From assembly GCA_946811185.2 (NCBI GenBank), contig OX328112.1, positions 18,333,215 through 18,397,214 of the forward strand: a stretch of DNA of 64,000 nucleotides, given 5' to 3'. The stretch comes from Hippopus hippopus. Its lineage: Eukaryota > Mollusca > Bivalvia > Cardiida > Cardiidae. Numbering within the stretch: the first letter of the stretch is position 1; each line of letters starts with the position of its first letter. The position numbers and the translations under genes were made by a program. Below the pieces are notes generated by a model, which made no database searches, was not told where the DNA came from, and saw only the letters and a program-made list of their open reading frames with translations. Shown piece by piece: positions 29,661 through 40,500 of this stretch.

Positions 29661-29749
29661 AGAATCTTTTCACTGTGCTATTGTTTACTAAAGATGTTTG
29701 AAGCAGAGACAGAAACATAAGAGTGTGAGCAATATAGGAAAAAAAGCAG

Positions 29750-30250
29750 TTCCGGCAAGCATTCTAAAACTATATCATCACTAGTGATGATACCATATTA
29801 TCGCTAGTGATGTTATTCACTTTGAAAAACTTAAAAAATGATACGCTGAGAAATCCCAGTAATTCACTGATAGGAATATAATAAAGAATTTTATTTAACG
29901 AGTCTAGGGAAAATGTTATTTAGCGATCCTTTGGCGAGCTAAATAACATTTTTTTCTTTACGAGTTCAAGAAAATTTATCTAAAACGCCAACGAATGTCA
30001 GATTCTTTTTATCACATATAACGATATTTCACAAATTATAGATCAGAACATGCAGAACCATCTATAAATGCACCCGCGGTAGATCTAATCCGTAAAACCC
30101 ATCCACTTCTATGAAATACGTACAAAATGACGTCCAAATGACGTCACACAATTATGATGTCAAATGTGTGTAAGATAAAAAAAAAATCTCAATGGGTATA
30201 TTACACTGAAAACAAGAGAGGTATTGTGATAAATCAATATCTGAATGAAG
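29750..30250 (-). repeat. Fold-back type element, two related modules
   Basis: 29750-29870 (TATCATCACTAGTGATGATA and AATCCCAGTAATTCACTGAT) is the reverse complement of 41098-41210. 29880-30240 (CGAGTCTAGGGAAAATGTTA, GACGTCATTTGG, CAAAATGACGTCC) is related to 10440-11035 and 53110-53520. No coding content. Confidence 0.7.
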
Positions 30251-30732
30251 GTCAACTGAGTTCCTGCTTGACAGATTAGGTTCCATTAATGATTCTAATA
30301 GAAAGAATAGAAAGCGAGACTACAATTTACATGAAAAAAAGTTGTCAATGTGGTGTTTTTACCTCCGCTTTTAGGCAATGGTTATCAGCACTTCCTTCTT
30401 TCCCACGATGTTAAAAAACAACAACATCGTTTGTGTAGTAAAAATAGTAAGAGCTGAAGGGATTTCTTCGAACAAAACAATAACTAAATAACAATTTAAA
30501 AAAATGTGACTGAAAGTAAAAACGGACTCTAACAATAGGTGTATATCATATAACCATTTTATTAACTATAATAAAAAATCCCATAAACAAAATATTATTG
30601 CATGCTCGTCTTTTCTTTACTTATATGATACATATTGCAATACAATAATTGCAGATATATTATTTGTTCCCATGCTTTAAAACAGCATTGCTGTATATAT
30701 AAATATTTGTCATAAATGTATGTACAATGTAT

Positions 30733-30950
30733 GTGAATCATGCTTTGTGAAAAGTTTAATGCATGTGCAAAAGAAATTCGACCTATGTCAGCCTGCACAG
30801 GCTGAGAAAGGTTTACTCTGTATAATATAAGCAAGTTTTCTGCTTGTCAAAAGACAATTCTACTCCAAGATTTAGTCAGTTTTTAGACGAAACGGGTTTA
30901 TGTGACAACTTGCTTGGTACAATAAATTCCGATGACGCATTAAACCTATA
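30733..30950 (+). mobile_element. MITE family A copy 9, worn
   Basis: GAATCATGCTTTGTGAAAAG, TATGTCAGCCTGCACAGGCT, TTTTAGACGAAACGGGTTTA and GATGACGCATTAAACC. The terminal repeat on the right is lost where family B begins. Confidence 0.7.
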
Positions 30951-30958
30951 ACCGTTAA

Positions 30959-31136
30959 CCTATTAAATAACTTAAAACTGACAAGCCACATGTTACTATT
31001 TCAAAGTTATCTTCTGGGGAAAAATGTCTCCATATCGGACAGTTTAGATCAAGATCAGACTGCACGTTCTGTGCAGTCTGATCTTGATCTACATTGTCCG
31101 CAAACGGTCCAAGAGTCGCGCCTACCAGCCTAAGGG
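30959..31136 (+). mobile_element. MITE family B copy 5 with TTAA flanks
   Basis: Begins CCTATTAAATAACTTAAAAC, hairpin CAGACTGCACGTTCTGTGCA, ends CCAGCCTAAGGG. TTAA at 30955-30958 and 31137-31140. Confidence 0.86.
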
Positions 31137-31296
31137 TTAATAGGACGGCGCTTGTATAATTTTCGCATCTCAAGTCTTAGAAGCTATAAGCAACTTTAAG
31201 CGAAATAAAGACAATATAGATCAAATTCAGACTGACTGGTACATCCACTTCAGATCTAAAGAGTATCTAAGTTTATGCAGCAATAGGCAAGATTAA

Positions 31297-31500
31297 CCCT
31301 TATCCTGCTAACTAAGTGGAATGAAACTTTCAACCCGAAAATAAAAACCCAAGTTTTGCTATTTTAAAGGTATTTAAGAGGGAAAGATATCTCCTTATCG
31401 GACAGTGTAGATCCAAGATCAGACTGCACGTTCTGTGCAGTCTGATCTTGATCTACACTGTCCGCAAAAGGTCCTTGAGTCGTGCTTGGCAGCCTACGGG
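31297..31500 (+). mobile_element. MITE family B copy 6 with TTAA flanks (reference copy)
   Basis: 204 bp from CCCTTATCCTGCTAACTAAG to GGCAGCCTACGGG, with TTAA on both sides (31293-31296, 31501-31504). The hairpin arms run from GTGTAGATCCAAGATCAGAC across CAGACTGCAC / GTGCAGTCTG to GATCTTGATCTACAC. A worn second hairpin (CTGCACAAAAGTGCAG) follows at about 31515-31590. Confidence 0.9.
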
Positions 31501-31504
31501 TTAA

Positions 31505-32056
31505 GCAACATGGACGATGTAGATCAAATTAAAACTGCACAAAAGTGCAGCTTGACCATAATCTATATTGTACAATTTGCTTTGAGATATCTGGTCAGGG
31601 TGAGCCTACATCTGCAATATTTTGTTCCTTTCTAGCTATGGGATATAATAAGCTTTCAAAACAAGTAGGCAAGCGAAACTAAGGCGTAAGCACCAGAGAA
31701 AAAATTCGCACTAACGAGACAAAAATCTCGTTCTTACGAGATTTCTTGCGTCATTGCAACTTTTTAACTTCCTTTTTACCCATGGTAATTTCACGTTATA
31801 ACGATATTTTGCTTTGGCGATACTTTCTTTTTATACAACCAATTGTACCTTTATATTATATTTCATGTGTCTATTTTTAGAAATGTTATGGGTAAAGAAA
31901 TGTCGTAATTTAAGCTGGGGGGAATTATTTCCCCGTCACAGTGAATATTTTCCTCCTGCCGAAAATCTGGAACTACTTTTTTAAGTTTTTTTTAAGTTTT
32001 TAAGTTTTAAAAGTGGCATTCGTTGACAAAATAATCAGAGGAAATATAATATATAA
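31505..32056. other. AT-rich intergenic spacer
   Basis: A diverged family B hairpin at 31515-31590, a short ACGAG/CTCGT-rich stretch near 31705-31745, and homopolymer-rich sequence to 32010. No gene. Confidence 0.5.
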
Positions 32057-32214
32057 TTTATTTCATCAGCTTGTGGTTAATATGGGGAAATATTTGCCTC
32101 AAAAGGGAAAGGTCCGCGAAAATAACTCGTGCCTTACGGCACTCGTTATTTTCGCATACCTTTCCCTTTTTCGGCAAATATTTCTCCATATTAACCACAA
32201 GCTGATGAAATAAA
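32057..32214. repeat. Near-perfect 77-bp-arm hairpin
   Basis: TTTATTTCATCAGCTTGTGG at the left mirrors CCACAAGCTGATGAAATAAA at the right, and the apex is ATAACTCGTGCC / TTACGGCACTCGTTAT. Only a few mismatches occur. Open frames across it are artefacts of the palindrome. Confidence 0.92.
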
Positions 32215-34071
32215 CTCTATTTACTATTTTGCTGCAACAATGATTAACAACATCAAAATTCGGTGCCCTTCCAAGTACTTTTTAGAGGGTGGGGACAATT
32301 CTTCCTTAAACTTGCAGACATAGGGGAGAATTTCAAAATAATACACTCAAAACTAAGTAATTCTCAAACTCAAATTAATTTGAAAAAGAAAAAATTCCAT
32401 CTGCGTTGATTTTGATGGAACATTTTGACTCAGTCCAATCCTTTTTCGTTCTGATGGAACATTTTGACACTGTCCCATACTAGTGCGTGTTTGATGCAAC
32501 ATTTGACACAGTCCCACCTTCGTGGGTTTTGATGGAACATTTTCTTGTGATTTAAATATGTCTCTACCTCCTCCCCCCCCCCCTTCGTTATTGAATTATA
32601 GACATTGTGTTGTATTTATTTGCGTCGCTAAAACAGTGATCTATGTACAAACTATATACAGAATTATTTCGTTCAATCTTTAATCCTTTATCAAACGATA
32701 AAATGTTCAACTAATCCAAATCAAAAACATTTGCTGACGACAAAACAAATATGGATCAAATGATGGAGTTTGTCTTAAAACATAGGAAACATTATGGGAA
32801 AACGAGACAATTCTGCAAGCATTTTCTCATTTTCCCATTATGTTTTCAAAGTTTCCCCGCTTAGTGTCGTTAAAACACGGAATTGTTTAATAAAGGGTTA
32901 AACAGATCGATAGTTCGAATAATTTACGAGTCATCGAACATTTGATGGATTCATTTGTGTCACTATAATTTGTCCACGACATCTTTATAGATAAATCGTG
33001 CTCAGTTTATATTTCACAAACGATAATGTGTCATCTTTCTACAGTCTAAAGCGACAACATTATAGTCTAACACGACAACACAGAATGCTAAAAATTCTAA
33101 AAGAATGTTCAGGAATTTAGAACATTGTATATAAGGTTAATTAGAGGGTTGTTTCGTATTTGTTCTACCAAAGGTCCCTTGATTTTTACCCTGATGAGAG
33201 CCACACTATCGTCATCACAATATATAATCGGTAGAAGCGAATACGAATATTCCGTTAAATACACAGCCAATAACGGATGAACAAAATATGAAGAAAAAAA
33301 AATGTCCGTACCGGGTTATTTTTCTTTTGCTACAACGTCCTCACATATTATCATGTATTATCTGCTTCATTTGATCTGACCCAGGTCAAGATCATCTACA
33401 TAAATTAATATTCTATTTTTACCCTCGGCATCGCTCGGCATATGTCCCGAATGGTCACGGAAATATTTCATACCGTACACGCCAATCAACCCTTAGCCTA
33501 CCAGGTAAGTTAACTGAAACTTTCCGGTCAATAGTAAAACTAGCAAATATTGCAATTTCAAAGTTATTTTTTGGGGAAATATCTCCTCATCGGACAGTGT
33601 AGATCCAAGATCAGACTGCACGTTCTGTGCAGTCTGATCTTGATCTATACTGACCGCAAAAGCCCCTTGAGCCACGCTTTGTAGCCTAGGAGTGAAATTG
33701 TTTACCTGTGATATAAGTATCTTCCCGTGTATATATAACTTTCCGAATAATAGTCGGAGTTCTATTTGTATGCCTTCTTATATATTCAGCATAAAGGTCA
33801 GGATCAGGTTAAATGAAGTAGCCAATATGTACATGTATAAATGACACCACTTTTAGCGATCGTATCGTGCCTCCCAGTGTTTATATTCAGTCATCCATGG
33901 AAAATAATAAAACGATAATGCATAGACGAATTGTATACGGAGTGATTTCATTGAGTCTTTAACTTCTGATGCTATGAATCGAATACTGTCCTTTCGACTT
34001 CGAAACATCCATAATATTTGTTTATATACATATAATTGTGACACTATAATAATGATTCAAATAAAGAAAAA
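32215..34071. other. Region between the hairpin and the SLC4 stop codon
   Basis: Three or four imperfect repeats of TGATGGAACATTTTGAC lie at about 32410-32545, family C at about 32690-32900 (ends AATAAAGGGTTAA) and family B at 33488-33696. The sequence next to 34071 should be the SLC4 3' UTR. I found no close AATAAA on the minus strand, so the transcript end is not placed. Confidence 0.55.
33492..33692 (+). mobile_element. MITE family B copy 7
   Basis: CAACCCTTAGCCTACCAGG at the left, hairpin CAGACTGCACGTTCTGTGCA, and GCTTTGTAGCCTAGGAGTG at the right. Confidence 0.84.
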
Positions 34072-34548
34072 TCATTTCGTTGTTGATTCCTCCCCGCTCT
34101 CATCTTCATCGGCAATTGTGGCAGGCATTGACAAAAGGCGATTCAGTTTATTATGCTCCTCGACGATAGAAGGCGGAGCATTATGATACAAGTCATGTAA
34201 ACTTCCGTCATGTGACCTCCGACCGTCCAATAAGGAATGACCGGATATTCTCCTCTGATTCACCAGAGGGCGTCCTTCCTGTACCGATTTCTTGCGTTCC
34301 ACGGCCATTGCAAGAGATTTTCTCCTATCAACGCGCAGTTCCGGCGGCGCATTGGCTTTGAGCTGATCAAGGTCACTTTTAAGCATGAAGGTCAAGCTCA
34401 TTCGTGGTATAAGTATATTCTTGAACGGTTCTGCAGGCTCCGTGTCCACATCTGTTTCCTGAGTGTCTGTTGGGGGCGGTGTTATGGCTCGAGGAGGTTC
34501 AACTGGTACAGGTGTTGAAGCACGTGACTCGACCTTGGGCTCGTCAAT
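34072..34548 (-). CDS. SLC4 exon s: C-terminal tail and stop
   Basis: 158 codons plus stop. A Pro/Thr/Glu-rich part ([18 protein letters not shown]) is followed by basic Ser sites [36 protein letters not shown] and an acidic end [16 protein letters not shown] and RRIS fit the PKA consensus. No PDZ-type C terminus is seen. No family alignment supports the tail; it is included because the frame and splice acceptor (TTCTTTTGCAG) are clean. Confidence 0.85.
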   Translation of the reverse strand: MDEPKVESRASTPVPVEPPRAITPPPTDTQETDVDTEPAEPFKNILIPRMSLTFMLKSDLDQLKANAPPELRVDRRKSLAMAVERKKSVQEGRPLVNQRRISGHSLLDGRRSHDGSLHDLYHNAPPSIVEEHNKLNRLLSMPATIADEDESGEESTTK

Positions 34549-37500
34549 CTGCAAAAGAAGAAGCATCGTCTTAGACCTTGGCGTCTTTAACCCTCAGAGC
34601 ACTGCTTTAATGAAATGGACTTAAATCAAAAAGAAAAAATAGTCGAAGTATCGCTGCGTCAATTTCTCTTTTGGCAAGACTATGTTCCGTAGTTGGAGAC
34701 AGCGTAGATCTAAAATCAGACTACAAGTTCTTTGCAGCCTGGTCATGATCTATTGTTTGCAAAGGTAACATCAGTAACTGTTGTGCTTAGCGTCCTAATA
34801 CTTAACACTCATCTAGTTATTAGTTTTTTAAACACATTATTATCTTTTGTTTCTCGTAGAAATTTAAGTAGGTTTCTTTTACATAGGAAACCTGCATCCA
34901 AATACCACACAGAGGATGTAAAAAAAACTGTTATTTTTTTTATACTAAATGACATTTTAGCACAAGGTTAATCACGTATTTAATCAAGAAATGCCTCTAC
35001 CTGAATTTTAATTTGTGTCTGTTTTTGCGGCAGGGATGGTTTCTCGTCCTTGTCCTCACTATCACTGTCCTCGTCCTGTTTGACTTCAGTTGCCGGTAGA
35101 ATATCATCCAGCCATTTCAGTTCTCGCTGCGTAAATACCTTGTCGAGGGCTTTCCGCACAAAGCATATGATCAAAACCTGAAGTTCATGAAAGATTAGCG
35201 CTGAGTAAAAATGAGCCGTGCGCTTGTAAAAGGGGGGGGGGAGGGGTTTCATGCATATTCGTGATGCATTACACCAAGCAAACTATCACATAATTATGGA
35301 TCCATATAATCCATTTTGTATTACAAACAACTGAATCATGAAGTAGACATGTTCTTTGATACTCAGATAATTGACCACTTGCAGAAAGTTTCGACCCATG
35401 TCAGCCTGCGCGGGCAGACGTATTAAATCCATTTAAATAAATTTTCAGAGCAAGGCTCAAATGTTATCTGCAACATGATCAGTACTATTTGACAAAGGAC
35501 GTGTCCTCAAAGAGAATGTACAATCTGCTCCGTACGAAGCGAAATGCGACTGCGTAGGCGGCACCAGTCTTGAATTGAATCGGCTTCATTCATTGAATGA
35601 CTGATTGATCGTGGTAATATATGACGATAAGAATAATGTCTAACTTAACGCCTTCAGTATCGTCGACAAAGCTCCTCGCCCTGTCCTACTGTCAGTTACA
35701 AGTTACCATAAGATAAGACACTATAACTCCCCATGGGATTACTCAAATTTACTTAGGAAAAACTTTTGGGACGGGACATGCGCCCATTTCTCCAAATGTC
35801 TTCGGATAAGTACCTTGCTGCATATTATGGCAAAAAATAGTTAGCATAAAGCCGTGCAAAAAACAATAGGCTACTGTAAATCAACAGACATCTCGAAAGC
35901 TCCTTTAATATATCTTGCCATGTTATAAAGAACTAGAACTGTCGCAAAGCAGACTAATACCCCTACCAGCACCTTGTCACTGAAGCAGCACAATCATGGA
36001 ATGGAAATGATGTTCAAACAAAGTTCACCTACGACCTTGACCTTTGACCCATGTGACCAAAAACAATAAGGTCCCTCCTTGGTTATGAGCAAGACTTGTA
36101 CAAGGTTCCGGGGTCCTTGGTTAAACGGCCATTGAGATATATAGAGCACGTAAAGGATTTTCAAACAAAGTTCACCTGTGACCTTGACCTTTGATCCATG
36201 TAACCAAAGAACAACAGTTTCAGGGTCCTACGTCAAACAACTATTGAGTTTGAGCACGGAAACGATTTTCAAACAAAGTTCACCTGTGACCTTTTCCTTT
36301 GAACCATGTGACCCCAAAACAATAGGACACCTCTTTGGGTCAAGAGCAACACTTCTTTAAAGTTTCAGGGTCCTTGGTCAAACAGCTACATGTATTGAGT
36401 TAGAGCACGAAACGATTTCCAAACAAAGTTCACCTGTGACCTTTTCCTTTGACCCATGTGACCCAAAAACAAGAGGGCAACTTTTTGGGTCATGAGCAAC
36501 ACTTGTTTAAAGTTTCAGAGTCCCGGGTCAAACAACTATTGAGTTAGAGTGCGGAAACGAAAACATAGACGGATTGACGGACAGACGGACCGATGGACGG
36601 ACAGACAGACATGGTGAAACCAGTAAACCCTCCTCTACTTCGTACGTGGAGGGTATAAAAAAGAAATCTTTATCATCGAATATTAATCACAGTAATGATG
36701 AAAAATAAAACCATACCATCAGAGGAAAACCAATAGAAATCGACTTCACACTCTTGATAACCCAGAGAAGAGCCAGACAGAGCACCTGGACTCCTGTAAA
36801 CATGTGGACACGTTTGATAGGAACATTTCGGATGTACGAATAGTCGGGCTGATATTTTGCTGGCATGAAGATCAACAGAATTCTTTGTACAAGCTAAAAA
36901 AAAAAAGATTACAAAATATTATTACTTGAGTAATGATTGGTTGATTTTATGGTGTTTAACGCCGTTTTCAACATTACTTCAGTTATATCGCAGCGGCCAG
37001 TGTACCTATCTTTGATTTACTTATTTGAGAATTACCGACTTTGGTATTCAAGCTTACGGCAGACAATTTTTAAAACGTCAGTGTAAAATATGGACAAGGA
37101 ACACAAATTAAAGATCGATATTCATTTATTTTTCAAACCATTAAATTGCAATATTGGGTCTTTTAGTTTTTATTTTCTTTTATTCGTGGCGAAAGTACTT
37201 TTTTTCCCGAAATTCGCATAACACTTCCAGTTGAACCTTGTCAATAGCGGATTTTAACCTAGGTAAAAACAAACAAACCTGCATTCCACTTAGCGGAGCA
37301 ACACCCATAAACAAGAATACGCCATACAGAACCGGCATTGGAATAAACTGAAAAGACAGAAGGCATGCATGTACTCAACCGTAAAATAATATTCAAAAAT
37401 ATGACTAAATGTTCGTCCGGCGTCAACTTGTCAAACCCGCTGTGGGCTGTTGTGAACTGCAAGTATATAAAGGTCTAACTTCATAACATGACGATTTTAC

Positions 37501-40500
37501 ACCTAAAGGAGAATGATTGTGACATACAATATTGAAATCATAAATGTAAATATGCGTAAATGTTGGAGAAATGAATCACAAGCTCTCTTTGTGGGATTGT
37601 TTGGTAAAGGCTTAAAAGCACATAATTATCAAAACTTCTTACCCGTAGAACTGAAGTGAAAAACACGGCCATTCCACTGAAGATACCAACCAAGAGTGCT
37701 GTTACACGCTGTTCTCTGAAAAGGTAATGTTCGACGTATTAAATTACTGTCTTCTTTGAAAATATGAGACAAGAAGAGAAAATGGGTAAATCTTTAAAGA
37801 CAAAATAACAACCTGTCTTTCTCTCCTTCTCTCTCATTTTACTTTACAAAACCTTTCTGTGCAGTTACGAGAGGGTTGTTCGAAAAAAATCCAGAAAAAC
37901 TTCGTAACTTTGATACCTGTACAAATGTTTGTATGAAAGTTCGACCAAAGATATGAGCCGAGCTCTGGGGTAAGGGGGCTTAACGTATCTCTGTGATGCA
38001 TGATACCAAGCAAGTCATCACATAATTATAGATTAAAAAAATCGATTCAGTCTAACAATTGACTAAATCTGGAAGAAGAATGGTCCTTGAATTTGCAGAA
38101 TATTTAAAGATAGCAAAAAGTTTCGGCCCATGTCTGCCTGCGCGGACTGCGCAAGCTGACATGGGTCGATACTTTTTGCATTTGCATTAAGCCCCCTTTT
38201 AACAGAGCATGGCTCATATTTTGATAACATATTTTATGTGATACGATAGAAAGTCGTAGCCTAGGTATATCTAAGCAAATTCCCAAGCCACTATGGCACT
38301 GTCAGACTGCTTTGGGAGGAGCAATCACATTTATAAAAGAGTTGCAGTGTCCACCTAGCTTTCTAAAGATATCTTCCTTTGACTGGATACCCACATCTTC
38401 GAATAACAGAAAAACTTTCAACAAATATACTACACATCTCCCACAAAATGACAATAGTTGTATTATTAAAAAGACTTAAAGCACTCTTCCGGAAATTTCG
38501 AACACTACAAATTCTCGCAAGTTTCGAGGAGACCGAAACCTAATTATCGAGATTTTACTTTATCGGATATATAAAACAAAAAATTAATTCAAGCCAACCT
38601 GACACCAAGAAATACGGGTTTCTCTCCAGGGGCCGTGCATTCCGAGACCTTCTTTAAACTCATGATATGCGCAAGCGCAGTAACTGTGGCGGCTACATAC
38701 CAAGGTAACCCGAGAATTGAGAGTATAACAACCAGAATACCAACGATTAGCATGTCCAAGTGGTACCCCGAACCTTTCTGTAACGCAAAATATGCAACAT
38801 TTGTTTGACCATTATGCTGCTAAGCGCGACTCTCTGACCTTTTATGGACAGCGTAGATCAAGATCAGACTGCACAGAACGTGCAGTCTGATCTTGGATCT
38901 ACACTGTCCATTAAGGAGCTATCTTTCCTCCAAAATACCCTGGAAAAAGGAAAATTTGGGTTTTTACCATCGGCTGAAAGTTTCATTTCTCTTCTTCAGC
39001 AGGATAAGGGTTGAATGGTGGTTTTGGCATAGTGGTGAAGGTGCTGAGTTTGTAACCTAGAAGTCCAAGGTTCGATTAATCATAAAGGTGGTGGATTTTC
39101 GTGGCAGCGTCCTTGGGTGAGACACTTCAGGGTGCTCGCAATGAAACCCAGGATACACATGAGCGACATGTGGTCGTGATATGAACGAAATAATGTTGAA
39201 TAGGGCGTAAAATGTCATTCAAATGAATACTGTTCTATGCAGATTATAGATGATTTTAGTCATATGGCAATACAATTTCCACTATTGTGTGTCTAGCTTT
39301 GACCGGTACTACAATCTATTTACATCCAATCTTTTGGTAGTTAACATTGATTTCTTTACGTTATCTATTTACTAAGCAACCCCGTAATTTAAGACCGGTA
39401 GGGAAAAGCCTTCTAAAAGCTAAAAGCCAGCATTTCCCTTTTTCTGACAGTCTTCTACACTCCAAAGGACAAGTCATGTGATTTCAGCCACATTTAAATT
39501 GCCATCTGCTAATGCTTTTAATTTTGGCCAGTCTGTAATTTTATCATTTGGTAAAGAGTTGAGTAATATTTCATGAATATTATATGACAGGGGGACCAGT
39601 AAAATGGAAAGTATCGACCAAGATCAGACTCCGTGTATATGAAAGCTGATCTCTTTCTACTCTCCCAGAAAAATAGGCTATGGCCATACACGTCAAGACA
39701 AGGTTTGATTTCATAAGTAAATATTATAAATGTTTTTTTTTTAACATCCATTCGTGTTTACATGCCCATAATGTATGATACCGTTTGAAACCTGTCTAAC
39801 TGCCCGTGAGACAGCTCTCCTATCCAATATGAAGCAAATCTATCACATTATAATCTTAATTATTAGAGTGCTCAACTGACAAATTGAGCCCATTCAATTG
39901 GAAAACAAACACAGTACTAAAATATTGCTATTTCGAGGTTGTTTGGACCTCAATATGCAATAAAGTTGCTTTGCTGCCAGAGTTGAGGCAAGATAACGTG
40001 CAGAAAGGAGTCAAGTGACATTTTTAACATTTTGAGAAAAACGAAGTTAAAGGTTTGACTCACTAGTATAAATCAGAAAGCCCCTGTATCTTAAAACTTT
40101 TTGATGCTGAAGATAAACATATTGGTGAGGATTATCCATACATAAGTGTTTAAAAATTAAGTTGTCACGTTTTTTGTATTTTGATGATTTTTGCACATGA
40201 CACCTTTTTGCACGAACTGCTTTTACTCTTTTTTGTTTTGCACAAAGGTGTCAAGTGCATACCTATGTGATCAGAAATAAAGTCAAAATGAGCAAAAAAT
40301 GAGTAGAAACTGAAGTGGAATTAATTATTAAGACTGTACGTTCTGTACAGTCAGACCTTGATCTACACTGTCCTTAAAAGCAAATGAAGCCGTATTTAGC
40401 GCGATAAGGGTTAAAGATTACCTTAAGTTTGTTTTCCCGCCTGTTGACGATAACTGCAGTAATTTGCTGATCCATAAAGATAAGAATGGTAGCCAGCGCT

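Larger units (their letters stand above)
35178..36716 (-). other. SLC4 intron with family A MITE and a tandem-repeat element
   Basis: Holds family A at 35213-35458 and the element at about 35920-36655 containing four repeats. The segment 35460-35920 has no recognisable feature. Confidence 0.6.

Noticed and set aside
32013..32213. Open frame of 66 codons on the plus strand
   Set aside because: It spans a near-perfect hairpin, whose symmetry produces open frames on both strands. No domain or start context supports it.
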